From positions 1 through 25,380 of IMG/VR virus record IMGVR_UViG_3300030430_004365: DNA of 25,380 nucleotides; one strand, 5' to 3'. The position numbers and the translations under genes were made by a program. Under the pieces are notes generated by a model, which was given only the letters and a program-made list of their open reading frames with translations, ran no database searches and had not been told where the DNA came from. The stretch comes from a virus. Shown here in pieces: positions 16,698 through 23,531 of the stretch (positions are counted from its first letter, which is position 1; each line of letters opens with the position of its first letter).

Positions 16698-17858
16698 ATG
16701 CCAGTACCTCAAAACAGCACAGTGCGGTGGTTCCACTCCGAAATGGCCGGAGCTCCGCAGATCATGGCCCAGGCCGGCGACCTCATCGCCATTCTGGATG
16801 CCTGCCTGATCAACGGCTTTGGCACCGCTGCGCCGGATGGCGACAAGATCACGATCAGCAATGGCGTGGCCACCGTGCATTTCAGCGGCGGACACGATTT
16901 TGAGAAATATGCGGTTGTCGAAATTTCAGGCGCAACCCCGGCGGAGCTGAACGACGTCTGGCGGATCACCGGGGCCACACCGACCGCATTTACCTTCGAT
17001 TGCCCGGGTATTCCTGATGGAATTGCGTCGGGCGATATTGCGGTCAAACGGGCGACGCCCGGGTACTGGGAAAAAGCGTTCGGGGATACGCTCAAAGCGG
17101 CCTACCGGTCGACCCACCCGGATGCCACCGGCTTTTATCTGAGGGTGGATCACAGTAGCGGTGGCAGTAGTGCACAGGCTGTGCATGGTCTGGAGGGAAT
17201 GACGGATATTGATGACCTCTCCCAGAGTTTCGGGTCCGGTTACTGGAGGGCTACCGCTGAGACTTCTTCGAGCTATCTGCCCAGGCCGTGGGCTCTGATA
17301 GCCGATGATCGCTGGCTATATCTGGCTGTCGCGTTTAGTAGATCTTACTCGTGCACGCTGTGGCAGTTCGGGGATTTTGTGCCGCTATCAGGCGAGGATC
17401 TTTTTAACTGTGCAATCACCGGACATACGTCGAGTCCATATTACCCGTATTACGCCTCGAGTCAGTACGCTGGTGATGGCTCGAGTAGTGATGGGTGTTA
17501 TATAGCCAGAAACGCAGATGGGTCCGGCAGTCAGATTGCCTATAAACGACGCGCTATGGGCGTATCGAATCCCCGATACCTTGGCGGTAACGGCCCATAC
17601 CCGTACCCCACCACAGGCGGGCATATGTTCTCAGGGCCACCTCTGGTAATCGGTGGCAGTTCTATCAGAGGCACCATGCCCGGCCTTTTCACAAACGAAT
17701 GTGGGAATGATGTTTTCGGTCTTCCCGGCGTGATCGCCGATCATTATTTGGTGACTGATCGCACAGTCGAAGTTCCTGCGATGATGAATGTGAAAATGAG
17801 TGATCCATCTAATCGTGATATGACGGTTGGCATCGATATCGAGGGCCCCTGGCGATGA
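16698..17858 (+). CDS. Tail-tip protein, candidate receptor-binding protein
   Basis: The 386-residue product has a conserved-looking N-terminal half: MPVPQNSTVRWFHSEMAGAPQIMAQAGDLIAILDACLINGFG, then a strand-rich domain to ~120 and GYWEKAFGDTLKAAYRS. The C-terminal half (from ~165) is rich in Gly, Ser and Tyr (for example HTSSPYYPYYASSQYAGDG), contains RWLYLAVAFSR and FGDFVPLSGEDLFNCAITGH, and ends IEGPWR. That composition is common in host-contacting tail domains. Codon choice also drifts in this half. Function is inferred; a non-binding tail-tip part is possible. The start has GGAGAGTGCA before ATG, and the 3' end overlaps the next gene by 4 nt (ATGA). Confidence 0.75.
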   Translation: MPVPQNSTVRWFHSEMAGAPQIMAQAGDLIAILDACLINGFGTAAPDGDKITISNGVATVHFSGGHDFEKYAVVEISGATPAELNDVWRITGATPTAFTFDCPGIPDGIASGDIAVKRATPGYWEKAFGDTLKAAYRSTHPDATGFYLRVDHSSGGSSAQAVHGLEGMTDIDDLSQSFGSGYWRATAETSSSYLPRPWALIADDRWLYLAVAFSRSYSCTLWQFGDFVPLSGEDLFNCAITGHTSSPYYPYYASSQYAGDGSSSDGCYIARNADGSGSQIAYKRRAMGVSNPRYLGGNGPYPYPTTGGHMFSGPPLVIGGSSIRGTMPGLFTNECGNDVFGLPGVIADHYLVTDRTVEVPAMMNVKMSDPSNRDMTVGIDIEGPWR

Positions 17859-18178
17859 GCGCTCTGATCCGTGTTCGTGCCTGTGCGGCCCGCCCGCTCG
17901 CGCAGATGGAAAACCGGTACCGACTCCGTGGAACCGTGCTCGATGCGGCCGGAAATCCCCAGCCCCGCAAGGTTTTGATACTCAAAGAGTCGGGTCTGGC
18001 CCCGGGGAATCTCGCTCCCCCCTCGTACAGCCATGTCTGGGTTGTGCGATCCGGCCCGGATGGCCAGTGGGAGAAAGGCTACTTGTTTGACGGGCTGTAT
18101 ACGGCGATCGCCTACGACCACACCGGGGAGTATGACCCGGTGATAAAAGGCGGCCTGACACCAGAACCGATGGAGTGA
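17855..18178 (+). CDS. Small Ig-like tail protein
   Basis: A 107-residue protein, ATGA-coupled to the preceding gene. Residues ~24-90 read as a single beta-sandwich of the carboxypeptidase-regulatory type: RYRLRGTVLDAAGNPQPRKVLIL, then GPDGQWEKGYLFDGLYTAIAYDHTGEYDP. The G-x-V-x-D-x-x-G-x-P start and the D-G-x-W...F-D-G-L-Y-x-x-I-A-Y-D pattern are typical of this fold, used in phage tails as an accessory surface domain. It most likely sits next to the preceding tail-tip protein. GGAGTGAGCC at its 3' end provides the ribosome binding site of the next gene. Confidence 0.7.
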   Translation: MSALIRVRACAARPLAQMENRYRLRGTVLDAAGNPQPRKVLILKESGLAPGNLAPPSYSHVWVVRSGPDGQWEKGYLFDGLYTAIAYDHTGEYDPVIKGGLTPEPME

Positions 18179-18181
18179 GCC

Positions 18182-18589
18182 ATGGCCCTGACCCTATCCC
18201 CCGCCCATGAGGCGGCAAGACAGGAAGCCGCACGACTGCCAGCGCTACAGGTAAGCTATGCCCGGCTAATCGCCAGCCCCGGCGAGGCCGTGGTTCAACT
18301 ATTCGAGGGCGCCCCCGGCACCGGAACCCTGATCGCCGAGCTGGCCATGCCCGCCGACGTTGTGACTCTGGACGCGGACAACGTGCAAATCCAGACCACC
18401 GCCCCCATAGAGGGACAGGCGACCGTGGCGGGAACCGTGAACAGCGCCCGGATACTCGACGGGGCTGGCAATTGGTGGGCCGATGCCACCGTCACTGACG
18501 AAAACGGGGGCGGGGATATCCGGCTGCAGGACACCGCCCTGCAAGCAGGGGCGTTTGCCCGGATCACCAGTGCCGTGTTTCAGGGGTGA
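18182..18589 (+). CDS. Conserved tail protein of unknown function
   Basis: The 135-residue product has a helical first ~30 residues (SPAHEAARQEAARLPALQVSYARLI) followed by a beta-rich body that includes LIAELAMPADVVTLDADNVQIQTTAPIEGQATVAGTVNSARILDGAGNWWADATV. The body ends in IRLQDTALQAGAFARITSAVFQG. The WWADATVTDENGGGDIRL segment resembles a calcium- or turn-rich edge. Proteins of this shape precede the hub gene in several siphovirus-like prophages of Gammaproteobacteria, with unknown role. GGAG 7 nt before the ATG supports the start. It is 3 bp after the previous stop and 3 bp before the next start. Confidence 0.7.
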   Translation: MALTLSPAHEAARQEAARLPALQVSYARLIASPGEAVVQLFEGAPGTGTLIAELAMPADVVTLDADNVQIQTTAPIEGQATVAGTVNSARILDGAGNWWADATVTDENGGGDIRLQDTALQAGAFARITSAVFQG

Positions 18590-18592
18590 CCC

Positions 18593-20635
18593 GTGATCAG
18601 GCTGCGTCTCTGGCGGCGCCGGGATGACGAACCTGCCCCGGTAGATCTCCGGTTTTATCCGGATCCGGGCATAATCCTGGAACTGCTGCGTCCGAGAGAG
18701 CCAACCCCGGGCCCGGTTACGCTGCAGTTCGGCCGATACGAGCCGCCCGAGTACCCGACCGTCCCCGGCACTCTGACGGCCAGCCTGCCGCCACCGGACG
18801 TTCCGGCCCTTGTCCTGACAGCAACCGGAGAGAGTACGGCGCCGACGGTCGCAGGGCAGTTGCTGGCGGAGATTCCGGGCCCGGTATTGCCCGCACTCTC
18901 TCTGCTGGCCCTCGATGAGACCCTCCGTGGCAACCTGCTTGCAGATATGCCGGCAGTGGCTGTATCGCTCGGTTTTAATGCCGAGGGCTACCAGGATCTT
19001 GACCTGCCAGATGCGGATGGAGCATCTGTGGGTATGCGCTGGCGGGAGTTCAGCCCAAGCCGCACCGGCCTGACCGTGTCGCAGCAGGAGATGCGCCGCG
19101 CATACTCGGCGGCGGCCATCAGAGACGGGCAGGCACTGCCGCTGCATCGGTGGATCGGCATACAGCAATCCCAGTCCATACGGATGCTCGGTGGTCGTAG
19201 GATCATGCACCAGCATGGCGAACGCCTGGGTGGGCACGCAACCCAGGTCCGGCATTCCGAGTCCGTGAAGATCCGGCAGGCGTTTGTCACAGAGCACCAG
19301 CACGGCATCCGTTTGCGGGCACACGTCCGCCAGCGCTATGCGGACACGGTGAAATTGAGGACCTTCCGGGCGCTGTCCGAGCAGCAGGGTGTCCCGGTGG
19401 CCGGGGTGATCACGATTCGATCCGGCCAGGGCGCCCTGCTGTCTCTGCGTCTGAAGGTTCGGCATACCCACGCCATCCATCCGCCGCCGGGTCTGGCCAC
19501 CTGGCCACCCCCGGTGGAGCCAGAACCCCCATCCCCGGATGATGGCGGCGTATTCCGGTTCTGCCGCCGTCAGGACGGCACGACCACGCTGGTATTTGGC
19601 TGCCCTGACTCCGGAAAACAAACCATCATCATCCCGATCAGGGAGATTTATACCGTGATCAACAGCGTGACCCTGACAGAACTGAACGGCACTCCAGTCC
19701 CGGCGGAGGAATTCAGCGCCAGCATCGACGCAGACAGCTGGACATGGAGCTGGTCGGCCCGAATCCCTGGCAGCGCACTGTCCCAGGTTCGCCCGGACAG
19801 CAGTACCAGGGTTGAGCTGATCGCCACCATCAACGGCGAGCCCCTGCGGGTGCTGGTCGAAAGCATCCAGCGTGAGCGCCGGTTCGGTGAGAGCTGGCTG
19901 CGAGTGTCGGGCCGGGGCCGGGCTGCATTCCTCGCCGACCCCATCGCTCCGGTGATCCAGTACACCAACGCCACGGCCATGACCGCCCAGCAGGCGCTGG
20001 CGGAGGCGCTGACATTGAACGGTGTGCCGATCGGATGGACCCTGGACTGGCAGATCGAAGACTGGCAGATTCCGGCGGGGATCTGGTCACACAGTGGAAC
20101 CTGGATCGATGCGGCCAAGCGCATCGCGGAAGCGGGCGGGGCATACGTGCAGGGGCATGATACGGATCCGGTGCTGCGCATACTGCCCCGGTACCCCGTG
20201 GCGCCCTGGAACTGGGGCAGCGCAACGCCGGATATCCAGCTGCCGGAGGATGTGGTCGAAGTGGAAGGCATCGAGTGGCAGGAAAAGCCGGAGTACAACG
20301 CCGTATGGGTACACGGTGGCGACCAGGGCCGGGCAGACCGCATCATCATCGGTGACAGCGGTGGCACGAACCCGGCGCCCACCATTGTGGATGAGCTGGC
20401 CACTGATCCGGTCATGACCCGCCAGCGAGGGCTGGCAGTTCTGGGAGACACCGGCAAGCAAGCGCGGATCAGCCTCCGCCTGCCGGTACTGCCAGAGACC
20501 GGCATCATCCGGCCGGGCGCCCTCGTTGAGTATCTGGAGCAGGGGAATACCCGAAGGGGCCTCGTGCGCAGCTTGAACATCAGCCACAACCGCCCGGAGC
20601 TGTGGCAAACGATCGGAGTCGAGACCCATGAGTAA
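18593..20635 (+). CDS. Baseplate/tail-tip hub-like protein with two N-terminal repeat arrays
   Basis: The 680-residue protein starts at GTG. The C-terminal ~330 residues look like a tail hub (gpD/gp27-like): a strand-rich domain (VINSVTLTELNGTPVPAEEFSASIDADSWTWSWSA), SWLRVSGRGRAAFLADP, a helical linker (WIDAAKRIAEAGGAYVQGHD), and a closing barrel with GIIRPGALVEYLEQGNTRRGLVRSLNISHNRPELWQTIGVETH. That end is characteristic of hub proteins. The N-terminal ~300 residues carry two degenerate tandem arrays: hydrophobic units at ~59-134 and H/Q/R-rich units of 28-29 residues at ~193-270. A proline-rich linker (~297-316) joins the parts. The 3' end overlaps the next gene by 8 nt. Confidence 0.75.
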   Translation: MIRLRLWRRRDDEPAPVDLRFYPDPGIILELLRPREPTPGPVTLQFGRYEPPEYPTVPGTLTASLPPPDVPALVLTATGESTAPTVAGQLLAEIPGPVLPALSLLALDETLRGNLLADMPAVAVSLGFNAEGYQDLDLPDADGASVGMRWREFSPSRTGLTVSQQEMRRAYSAAAIRDGQALPLHRWIGIQQSQSIRMLGGRRIMHQHGERLGGHATQVRHSESVKIRQAFVTEHQHGIRLRAHVRQRYADTVKLRTFRALSEQQGVPVAGVITIRSGQGALLSLRLKVRHTHAIHPPPGLATWPPPVEPEPPSPDDGGVFRFCRRQDGTTTLVFGCPDSGKQTIIIPIREIYTVINSVTLTELNGTPVPAEEFSASIDADSWTWSWSARIPGSALSQVRPDSSTRVELIATINGEPLRVLVESIQRERRFGESWLRVSGRGRAAFLADPIAPVIQYTNATAMTAQQALAEALTLNGVPIGWTLDWQIEDWQIPAGIWSHSGTWIDAAKRIAEAGGAYVQGHDTDPVLRILPRYPVAPWNWGSATPDIQLPEDVVEVEGIEWQEKPEYNAVWVHGGDQGRADRIIIGDSGGTNPAPTIVDELATDPVMTRQRGLAVLGDTGKQARISLRLPVLPETGIIRPGALVEYLEQGNTRRGLVRSLNISHNRPELWQTIGVETHE

Positions 20636-20849
20636 CCTGTACCGCAGACTGATCGGAGTACTGCCGTCGGAGCCGAGAGACAAGGGGCGTGTCATCGCTG
20701 TGCACGCAGATGGCGCGACCGTCGAGCTGATGACCGGCGCCCGGGTTCGGGTACGTGGGGATGCCCAGGTTGGCGACCATGTATACATCCGTGGCCGCGT
20801 CATCGAAGGGCCGGCTCCGGAGCTGAATGGAGTGGACCAGATCATCTGA
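20628..20849 (+). CDS. Small OB-like tail-tip protein
   Basis: The 73-residue protein, last of the late unit, has MSNLYRRLIGVLPSEPRDKGRVIAVHADGATVELMTGARVRVRGDAQVGDHVYIRGRVIEG. The strand pattern (GRVIAV, TVELMTGARVRVRG, VGDHVYIRGRVIEG) suggests a short OB-type barrel, as found in spike and hub accessory proteins. It overlaps the hub gene by 8 nt, with GGAG about 9 nt before the ATG, so translation is coupled. A role as a hub partner or spike is inferred from position and fold. No later tail gene follows on this strand. Confidence 0.7.
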   Translation: MSNLYRRLIGVLPSEPRDKGRVIAVHADGATVELMTGARVRVRGDAQVGDHVYIRGRVIEGPAPELNGVDQII

Positions 20850-20946
20850 CTGAGCCAGTCTCTCCCGGCAGTCACACCACTGGGCAGGTGTCGCATCCGC
20901 TGGGCAGTGTGCGAGCGGATATGATTGTCAATGTCTGTCGATTCTC
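20850..20946. other. Convergent gap between late operon and cargo genes
   Basis: This 97-bp gap separates two converging transcription units. It holds small stems: GACTG/CAGTC around 20850, and ATCCGC (20895-20900) with GCGGAT (20915-20920), interleaved with TCGCA/TGCGA. There is a partial direct repeat of CTGGGCAG. No T run follows any stem on either strand, so I do not call a terminator, though a bidirectional one would be expected here. Confidence 0.4.
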
Positions 20947-21474
20947 TTATCGGCTATTTAGTACTGCTGCCACGGAGTCAGCAGTCCAGTAGGATTTCCC
21001 GTCTAGTGTTGGAATGCCCTCGGACCTGAGCTCTTGAGCGATATCTTCAAAAGAGAGTCCGTCATGATGGAGGCTATGGATCAAATTAACAATCGTTTTT
21101 GTTTGTTCTGCGGTTGCCTTTCGAGGTGTCGCCGTGGTTTTTTTGGGTTCTGGATGACTAGGATGTAGTGCCCTGGAGGCTTTGACATCACGTTGTTTGG
21201 TCAGCTTCACAAGCTGCTCCAAGTGGTTGGCGGACTTGCGGGTGTTTTCCTCTATGTCCAGAAACAGAAGTATGCTTTCTGCTATTGCAATAGAAAATAT
21301 GACGATAACAACTGCGCCCACGATCCAAATAGCTGAGGATTTATCATTATCTCCGAATAGTTGAATAATCCCTATGAATAGCAGTAGCACCCCTACGACA
21401 ATCCCAACTATTTTATTCCAGGTCGCGATGATGCGTAGGGCAGGGTAGTGGTTCTTGGATATTTTGAACGGCAT
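20947..21474 (-). CDS. Two-helix membrane protein with resolvase-like C-terminal segment
   Basis: The 175-residue product has two transmembrane helices (~22-41, ~48-71), a charged stalk (EENTRKSANHLEQLVKLTKQ), a basic Pro/Thr-rich linker (~105-122) and a C-terminal helical unit (~130-175). The unit reads LSFEDIAQELRSEGIPTLDGKSYWTADSVAAVLN. It resembles the helix-turn segment that closes the recombinase domain of large serine recombinases (I-A-x-x-L-x-x-x-G-I-x-T-x-x-G-x-x-W-x-x-x-x-V). The full catalytic domain is absent. The open frame reaches 21639, but GGAGGGG 3 nt before the ATG at 21474 favours the shorter form. It lies 19 bp behind the next gene and probably shares its transcript. Role unknown. 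Confidence 0.7.
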   Translation of the reverse strand: MPFKISKNHYPALRIIATWNKIVGIVVGVLLLFIGIIQLFGDNDKSSAIWIVGAVVIVIFSIAIAESILLFLDIEENTRKSANHLEQLVKLTKQRDVKASRALHPSHPEPKKTTATPRKATAEQTKTIVNLIHSLHHDGLSFEDIAQELRSEGIPTLDGKSYWTADSVAAVLNSR

Positions 21475-21493
21475 AGGCCCCTCCGTAACTCCG

Positions 21494-21946
21494 TTACCGG
21501 TAATAGCTGCTCCAGTCTGAAACGCAGCCATTCCTGAAATATACATAGCTCGATGAGCCGCCTGGATAGTGGTAGGCCCACTGAGTTGAGCGGCCGCTTG
21601 TATTAATGCTGCTTGGTGGTCCCCAGGATCTGCGAACATCCGCCGGTTTCATACCGCGAGTAATCTTGTTCTGGATGATAAGCCTCCGCAACCGGGTGGA
21701 GTTGATATATGGGCAGGGGTCGTTTTTTTGGGCCTTGGGTGAACTGTCTGGCTTGTAGAACTCAACATTTGTTCCGGTATCGAATCTGCCGCCAATGGCA
21801 GGTGCTGGCTTGTGGTCGAGCTCTCTTGCGTCTGAACCGCACGGCTGATCCGAGAAAGCCGTGTGGCCGTCCACCGTGCACTGATACACAGCGGCGTAGA
21901 TGAGGGTGGAGGGGAGTAGAGCGAGCATGAGCAGAGTCCATTTCAT
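21494..21946 (-). CDS. Secreted DUF4124-like protein with OmlA-like C-terminus (cargo gene)
   Basis: The 150-residue product has a signal peptide (MKWTLLMLALLPSTLIYAA, cut near residue 18-19). YQCTVDGHTAFSDQPCGSDA (21-40) matches the short DUF4124 motif found in secreted gammaproteobacterial proteins. The C-terminal ~60 residues (ITRGMKPADVRRSWGPPSSI...TQWAYHY...YVYFRNGCV) match the layout of SmpA/OmlA-type domains. Four cysteines (23, 36, 78, 141) could form two disulfides. A strong AAGGAGG lies 10 nt before the ATG. A perfect TTGACA sits at 21999-22004 (minus) without a well-spaced -10. AT-rich composition, chromosomal-type domains and own orientation suggest lysogenic conversion cargo; envelope function is inferred. 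Confidence 0.75.
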   Translation of the reverse strand: MKWTLLMLALLPSTLIYAAVYQCTVDGHTAFSDQPCGSDARELDHKPAPAIGGRFDTGTNVEFYKPDSSPKAQKNDPCPYINSTRLRRLIIQNKITRGMKPADVRRSWGPPSSINTSGRSTQWAYHYPGGSSSYVYFRNGCVSDWSSYYR

Positions 21947-22066
21947 ATCATATAGACCTCCTTTTCGGCAGATCGTACCTGAGATAACAAGAATCGTGTG
22001 TCAAATTCGGTAAAAAGTATTTTGGGTGCTCCTATAGTGCTCCTAGCTTGCTCTTTTTTCTTGTAA

Positions 22067-22210
22067 CTATTTGTATTTTAAAGATAAAATATAAGTGTTT
22101 ATCCAATCCATCATCGGGGCCACGCAGAAGCGGCGGGAGGGCTCCGAGCCAGGTTTTACGCCGCTTCTCGCGGAATTTCCTGTCTTTTCTGCGTCACCAA
22201 TATAGATCAT
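22067..22210 (-). CDS. 47-codon leader ORF that mimics the DusA N-terminus
   Basis: A minus-strand frame starts at ATG (22208-22210), reads MIYIGDAEKTGN..., continues in frame through RRFCVAPMMDW and ends at TAG (22067-22069). In the free phage it encodes only a short peptide. After recombination in dusA the part upstream of the core would be joined in frame to the rest of the bacterial gene, giving it a new start. No good ribosome binding site precedes the ATG; an AAAGG is about 15 nt away. So expression is uncertain, and another upstream start in the joined gene is possible. Confidence 0.4.
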   Translation of the reverse strand: MIYIGDAEKTGNSARSGVKPGSEPSRRFCVAPMMDWINTYILSLKYK

Positions 22211-22213
22211 TTA

Positions 22214-22242
22214 TTGCCCGTTTTTTACCTTTTTTGTAGTAT
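22214..22242 (+). promoter_or_regulatory. int: Possible int promoter
   Basis: TTGCCC (22214-22219) and TAGTAT (22237-22242) are separated by 17 bp, each matching the sigma-70 consensus at four of six positions. The predicted start, near 22249, falls in the first GTGCTCC heptamer. Binding of integrase or an accessory protein to these repeats could therefore repress int. Prediction only. Confidence 0.4.
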
Positions 22243-22303
22243 CGGTGCTCCAAAAGTGCTCCAAAAAACGGTTTGGAGCACCGGAACAGGGAGTGTGGAG
22301 CAC
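22243..22303 (+). repeat. Heptamer array upstream of int
   Basis: GTGCTCC occurs at 22245-22251 and 22256-22262 (11 bp apart); GGAGCAC occurs at 22275-22281 and 22297-22303 (22 bp apart). The outer arrangement includes a perfect 12-bp inverted repeat (22243-22254 with 22272-22283). The spacing in helical turns puts sites on one DNA face. The last copy ends 1 bp before the int GTG. The same heptamer pair, 11 bp apart, recurs at 22026-22043. Confidence 0.85.
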
Positions 22304-22304
22304 C

Positions 22305-23369
22305 GTGCCTACCATTACTGTTAGAACTCGTGCCGATGGTACCAAGTCGTACCGCGCGGCCATACGAATAAAGCGGAAAGGGAAGATAGTATATCGTGAA
22401 AGCCGAACCTTTGACCGTAAGGCTTTGGCGAAGGATTGGGCTGTCCGGCGGGAGCTGGAGCTCCAGGAGCCCGGAGCGCTGGACAAGGTACGGCATCGGG
22501 GTATTACCATTGGTGATCTCATTAACCGGTACCAGATTGAGTTTGGCGCCGGCTTTGGCCGTAGCAAGTCCAGGGATATGGAGCGCCTGCAGGGTTACGA
22601 CCTGGCAAATCTCGACGCCGTGGAGGTCACCAGTCAGGATTTTGTGGCGCATGTTATGGGGCGGCTGAAAACGGTCAAGCCGCAGACCGCTGCCAATGAC
22701 CTGATTTGGCTTCGAGGTGTTTTCAATACGGCCCGAAGCGCTTGGGGAATACCGGCCGCGCTCGACGCGCTCAACGATGCGGCTGAGACCTGCCGCCGTG
22801 AACGATTGGTGGGTAAGCCGGCACAGCGGAATCGTCGACCGACTCTTGATGAGTTGGAGGCACTGCTGGAATATGGCGAAAGTACGGCATCTCGGCGCGA
22901 AATCCCCATGACCGAGATTATCCTCTTCGCGCTGTTCTCTGCCCGTCGACAGGATGAAATAACCCGAATCCGGTGGGCGGACCTGGATGCCAGAACACAA
23001 AGCGTTGTTGTGCCGGACATGAAGCACCCAAGCCATAAAACCGGCAACAACCGTCGTGTTTACCTGACTGATGAGGCCTGGGCGATCATTCAGCGTCAAC
23101 CAAGAACCGAGGATCGGATTTTTCCATTCAACTCCAAATCAATCAGTGCCCGATTTACGGAGTGGTGCAAGTTCCTGGGCATAGAGGATCTGCATTTTCA
23201 TGATCTGCGGCATGAGTGCATCAGCTGGCTATTCGAGCGGGGATGGGATATTCCCAGGGTTGCTGGGGTGAGCGGGCACACTACCTGGTCATCTCTGCAG
23301 CGATATACCCACCTGAGTCAGAGTGAGCCTCACGATAAATATGACGGCTGGCAATATCGGCCCCAGTAA
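22305..23369 (+). CDS. int: Tyrosine recombinase, phage integrase
   Basis: This catalyses recombination between attP and the bacterial site. Catalytic residues of the family are present (numbering from the GTG start): Arg in SARRQDEI (R215), Lys in HPSHKTGNN (K245), H-D-L-R-H (H299, R302), GH (H325) and the nucleophile Tyr in SLQRYTHL (Y334). An N-terminal arm-binding domain (VPTITVRTRADGTKSYRA, basic KRKGK) and a SAM-like core-binding domain (~70-160) precede the catalytic domain. The frame opens at 22245, but those residues would be encoded by the heptamer array; the family N-terminus begins at the GTG at 22305, with GGAG 4 nt upstream. int reads away from the att core, as in P4-like elements. 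Length (354) is usual. Confidence 0.93.
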   Translation: MPTITVRTRADGTKSYRAAIRIKRKGKIVYRESRTFDRKALAKDWAVRRELELQEPGALDKVRHRGITIGDLINRYQIEFGAGFGRSKSRDMERLQGYDLANLDAVEVTSQDFVAHVMGRLKTVKPQTAANDLIWLRGVFNTARSAWGIPAALDALNDAAETCRRERLVGKPAQRNRRPTLDELEALLEYGESTASRREIPMTEIILFALFSARRQDEITRIRWADLDARTQSVVVPDMKHPSHKTGNNRRVYLTDEAWAIIQRQPRTEDRIFPFNSKSISARFTEWCKFLGIEDLHFHDLRHECISWLFERGWDIPRVAGVSGHTTWSSLQRYTHLSQSEPHDKYDGWQYRPQ

Positions 23370-23394
23370 AAAGGAGAGGCAGGAATGCCTCTCC
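23368..23394 (-). terminator. Intrinsic terminator for leftward transcription
   Basis: A perfect 9-bp stem (23373-23381 with 23386-23394) has a 4-nt loop. On the minus strand it is followed by five T residues (A run at 23368-23372). It would stop leftward transcripts from the early operon before they run into int. It begins at the int stop codon; on the plus strand no T run follows, so rightward termination is less clear. Confidence 0.75.
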
Positions 23395-23531
23395 AAGCTG
23401 GCTTACCTCTGATTGAATAGCATCGGACTCCAAATGTAATGCATTGTTAAATATCGATTGCGTGTTTGAAGACTTCCTGTAGCTTATCTGTGTGGCCACA
23501 AATTTTTATTGAATTTCAGTGGAGTACAGAG
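23395..23531. other. Leader region upstream of the small rightward gene
   Basis: This 137-bp AT-rich stretch contains the possible promoter at 23413-23440 and an AATGCATT palindrome (23438-23445) overlapping its -10, a possible operator. I see no frame or other structure in it. Confidence 0.4.
23413..23440 (+). promoter_or_regulatory. Possible promoter for the 71-residue gene
   Basis: TTGAAT (23413-23418) and TGTAAT (23435-23440) are separated by 16 bp; the -10 matches the consensus at five of six bases. The predicted start lies about 85 bp before the ATG at 23532. A palindrome overlaps the -10 element. Confidence 0.35.

Larger units (their letters stand above)
22026..22303. other. Candidate intact attP (dusA-type core with arm sites)
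   Basis: Two GTGCTCC heptamers on the left (22026-22032, 22037-22043) and four on the right (two GTGCTCC, two GGAGCAC, 22245-22303) flank a core. On the minus strand the core at 22103-22141 encodes PSRRFCVAPMMDW, the start region of tRNA-dihydrouridine synthase A (V-A-P-M-x-D-W-T-D-R-H). After MMDW the sequence departs from DusA (INTYIL...). dusA 5' ends are known targets of a group of phage integrases. A 10-bp inverted repeat (AGAAGCGGCG at 22126-22135, CGCCGCTTCT at 22159-22168) overlaps the core. Exact crossover bases cannot be set without the bacterial attB. Confidence 0.7.

Noticed and set aside
15795-16895. 366-codon leftward open frame opposite the large tail protein
   Set aside because: Composition (H, R, G, V rich) and lack of a ribosome binding site are those of an antisense shadow.
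21976-22004. Perfect TTGACA on the minus strand upstream of the secreted-protein gene
   Set aside because: No acceptable -10 hexamer at 16-18 bp; the nearest candidate (TACGAT) is 21 bp away.
22126-22168. 10-bp inverted repeat in the attP core as a terminator
   Set aside because: No T run follows on either strand; it more likely belongs to the att structure or is carried over from the host gene region.
22194-23099. 301-codon leftward open frame opposite int
   Set aside because: It overlaps a clear integrase with all catalytic residues and shows no protein family pattern.
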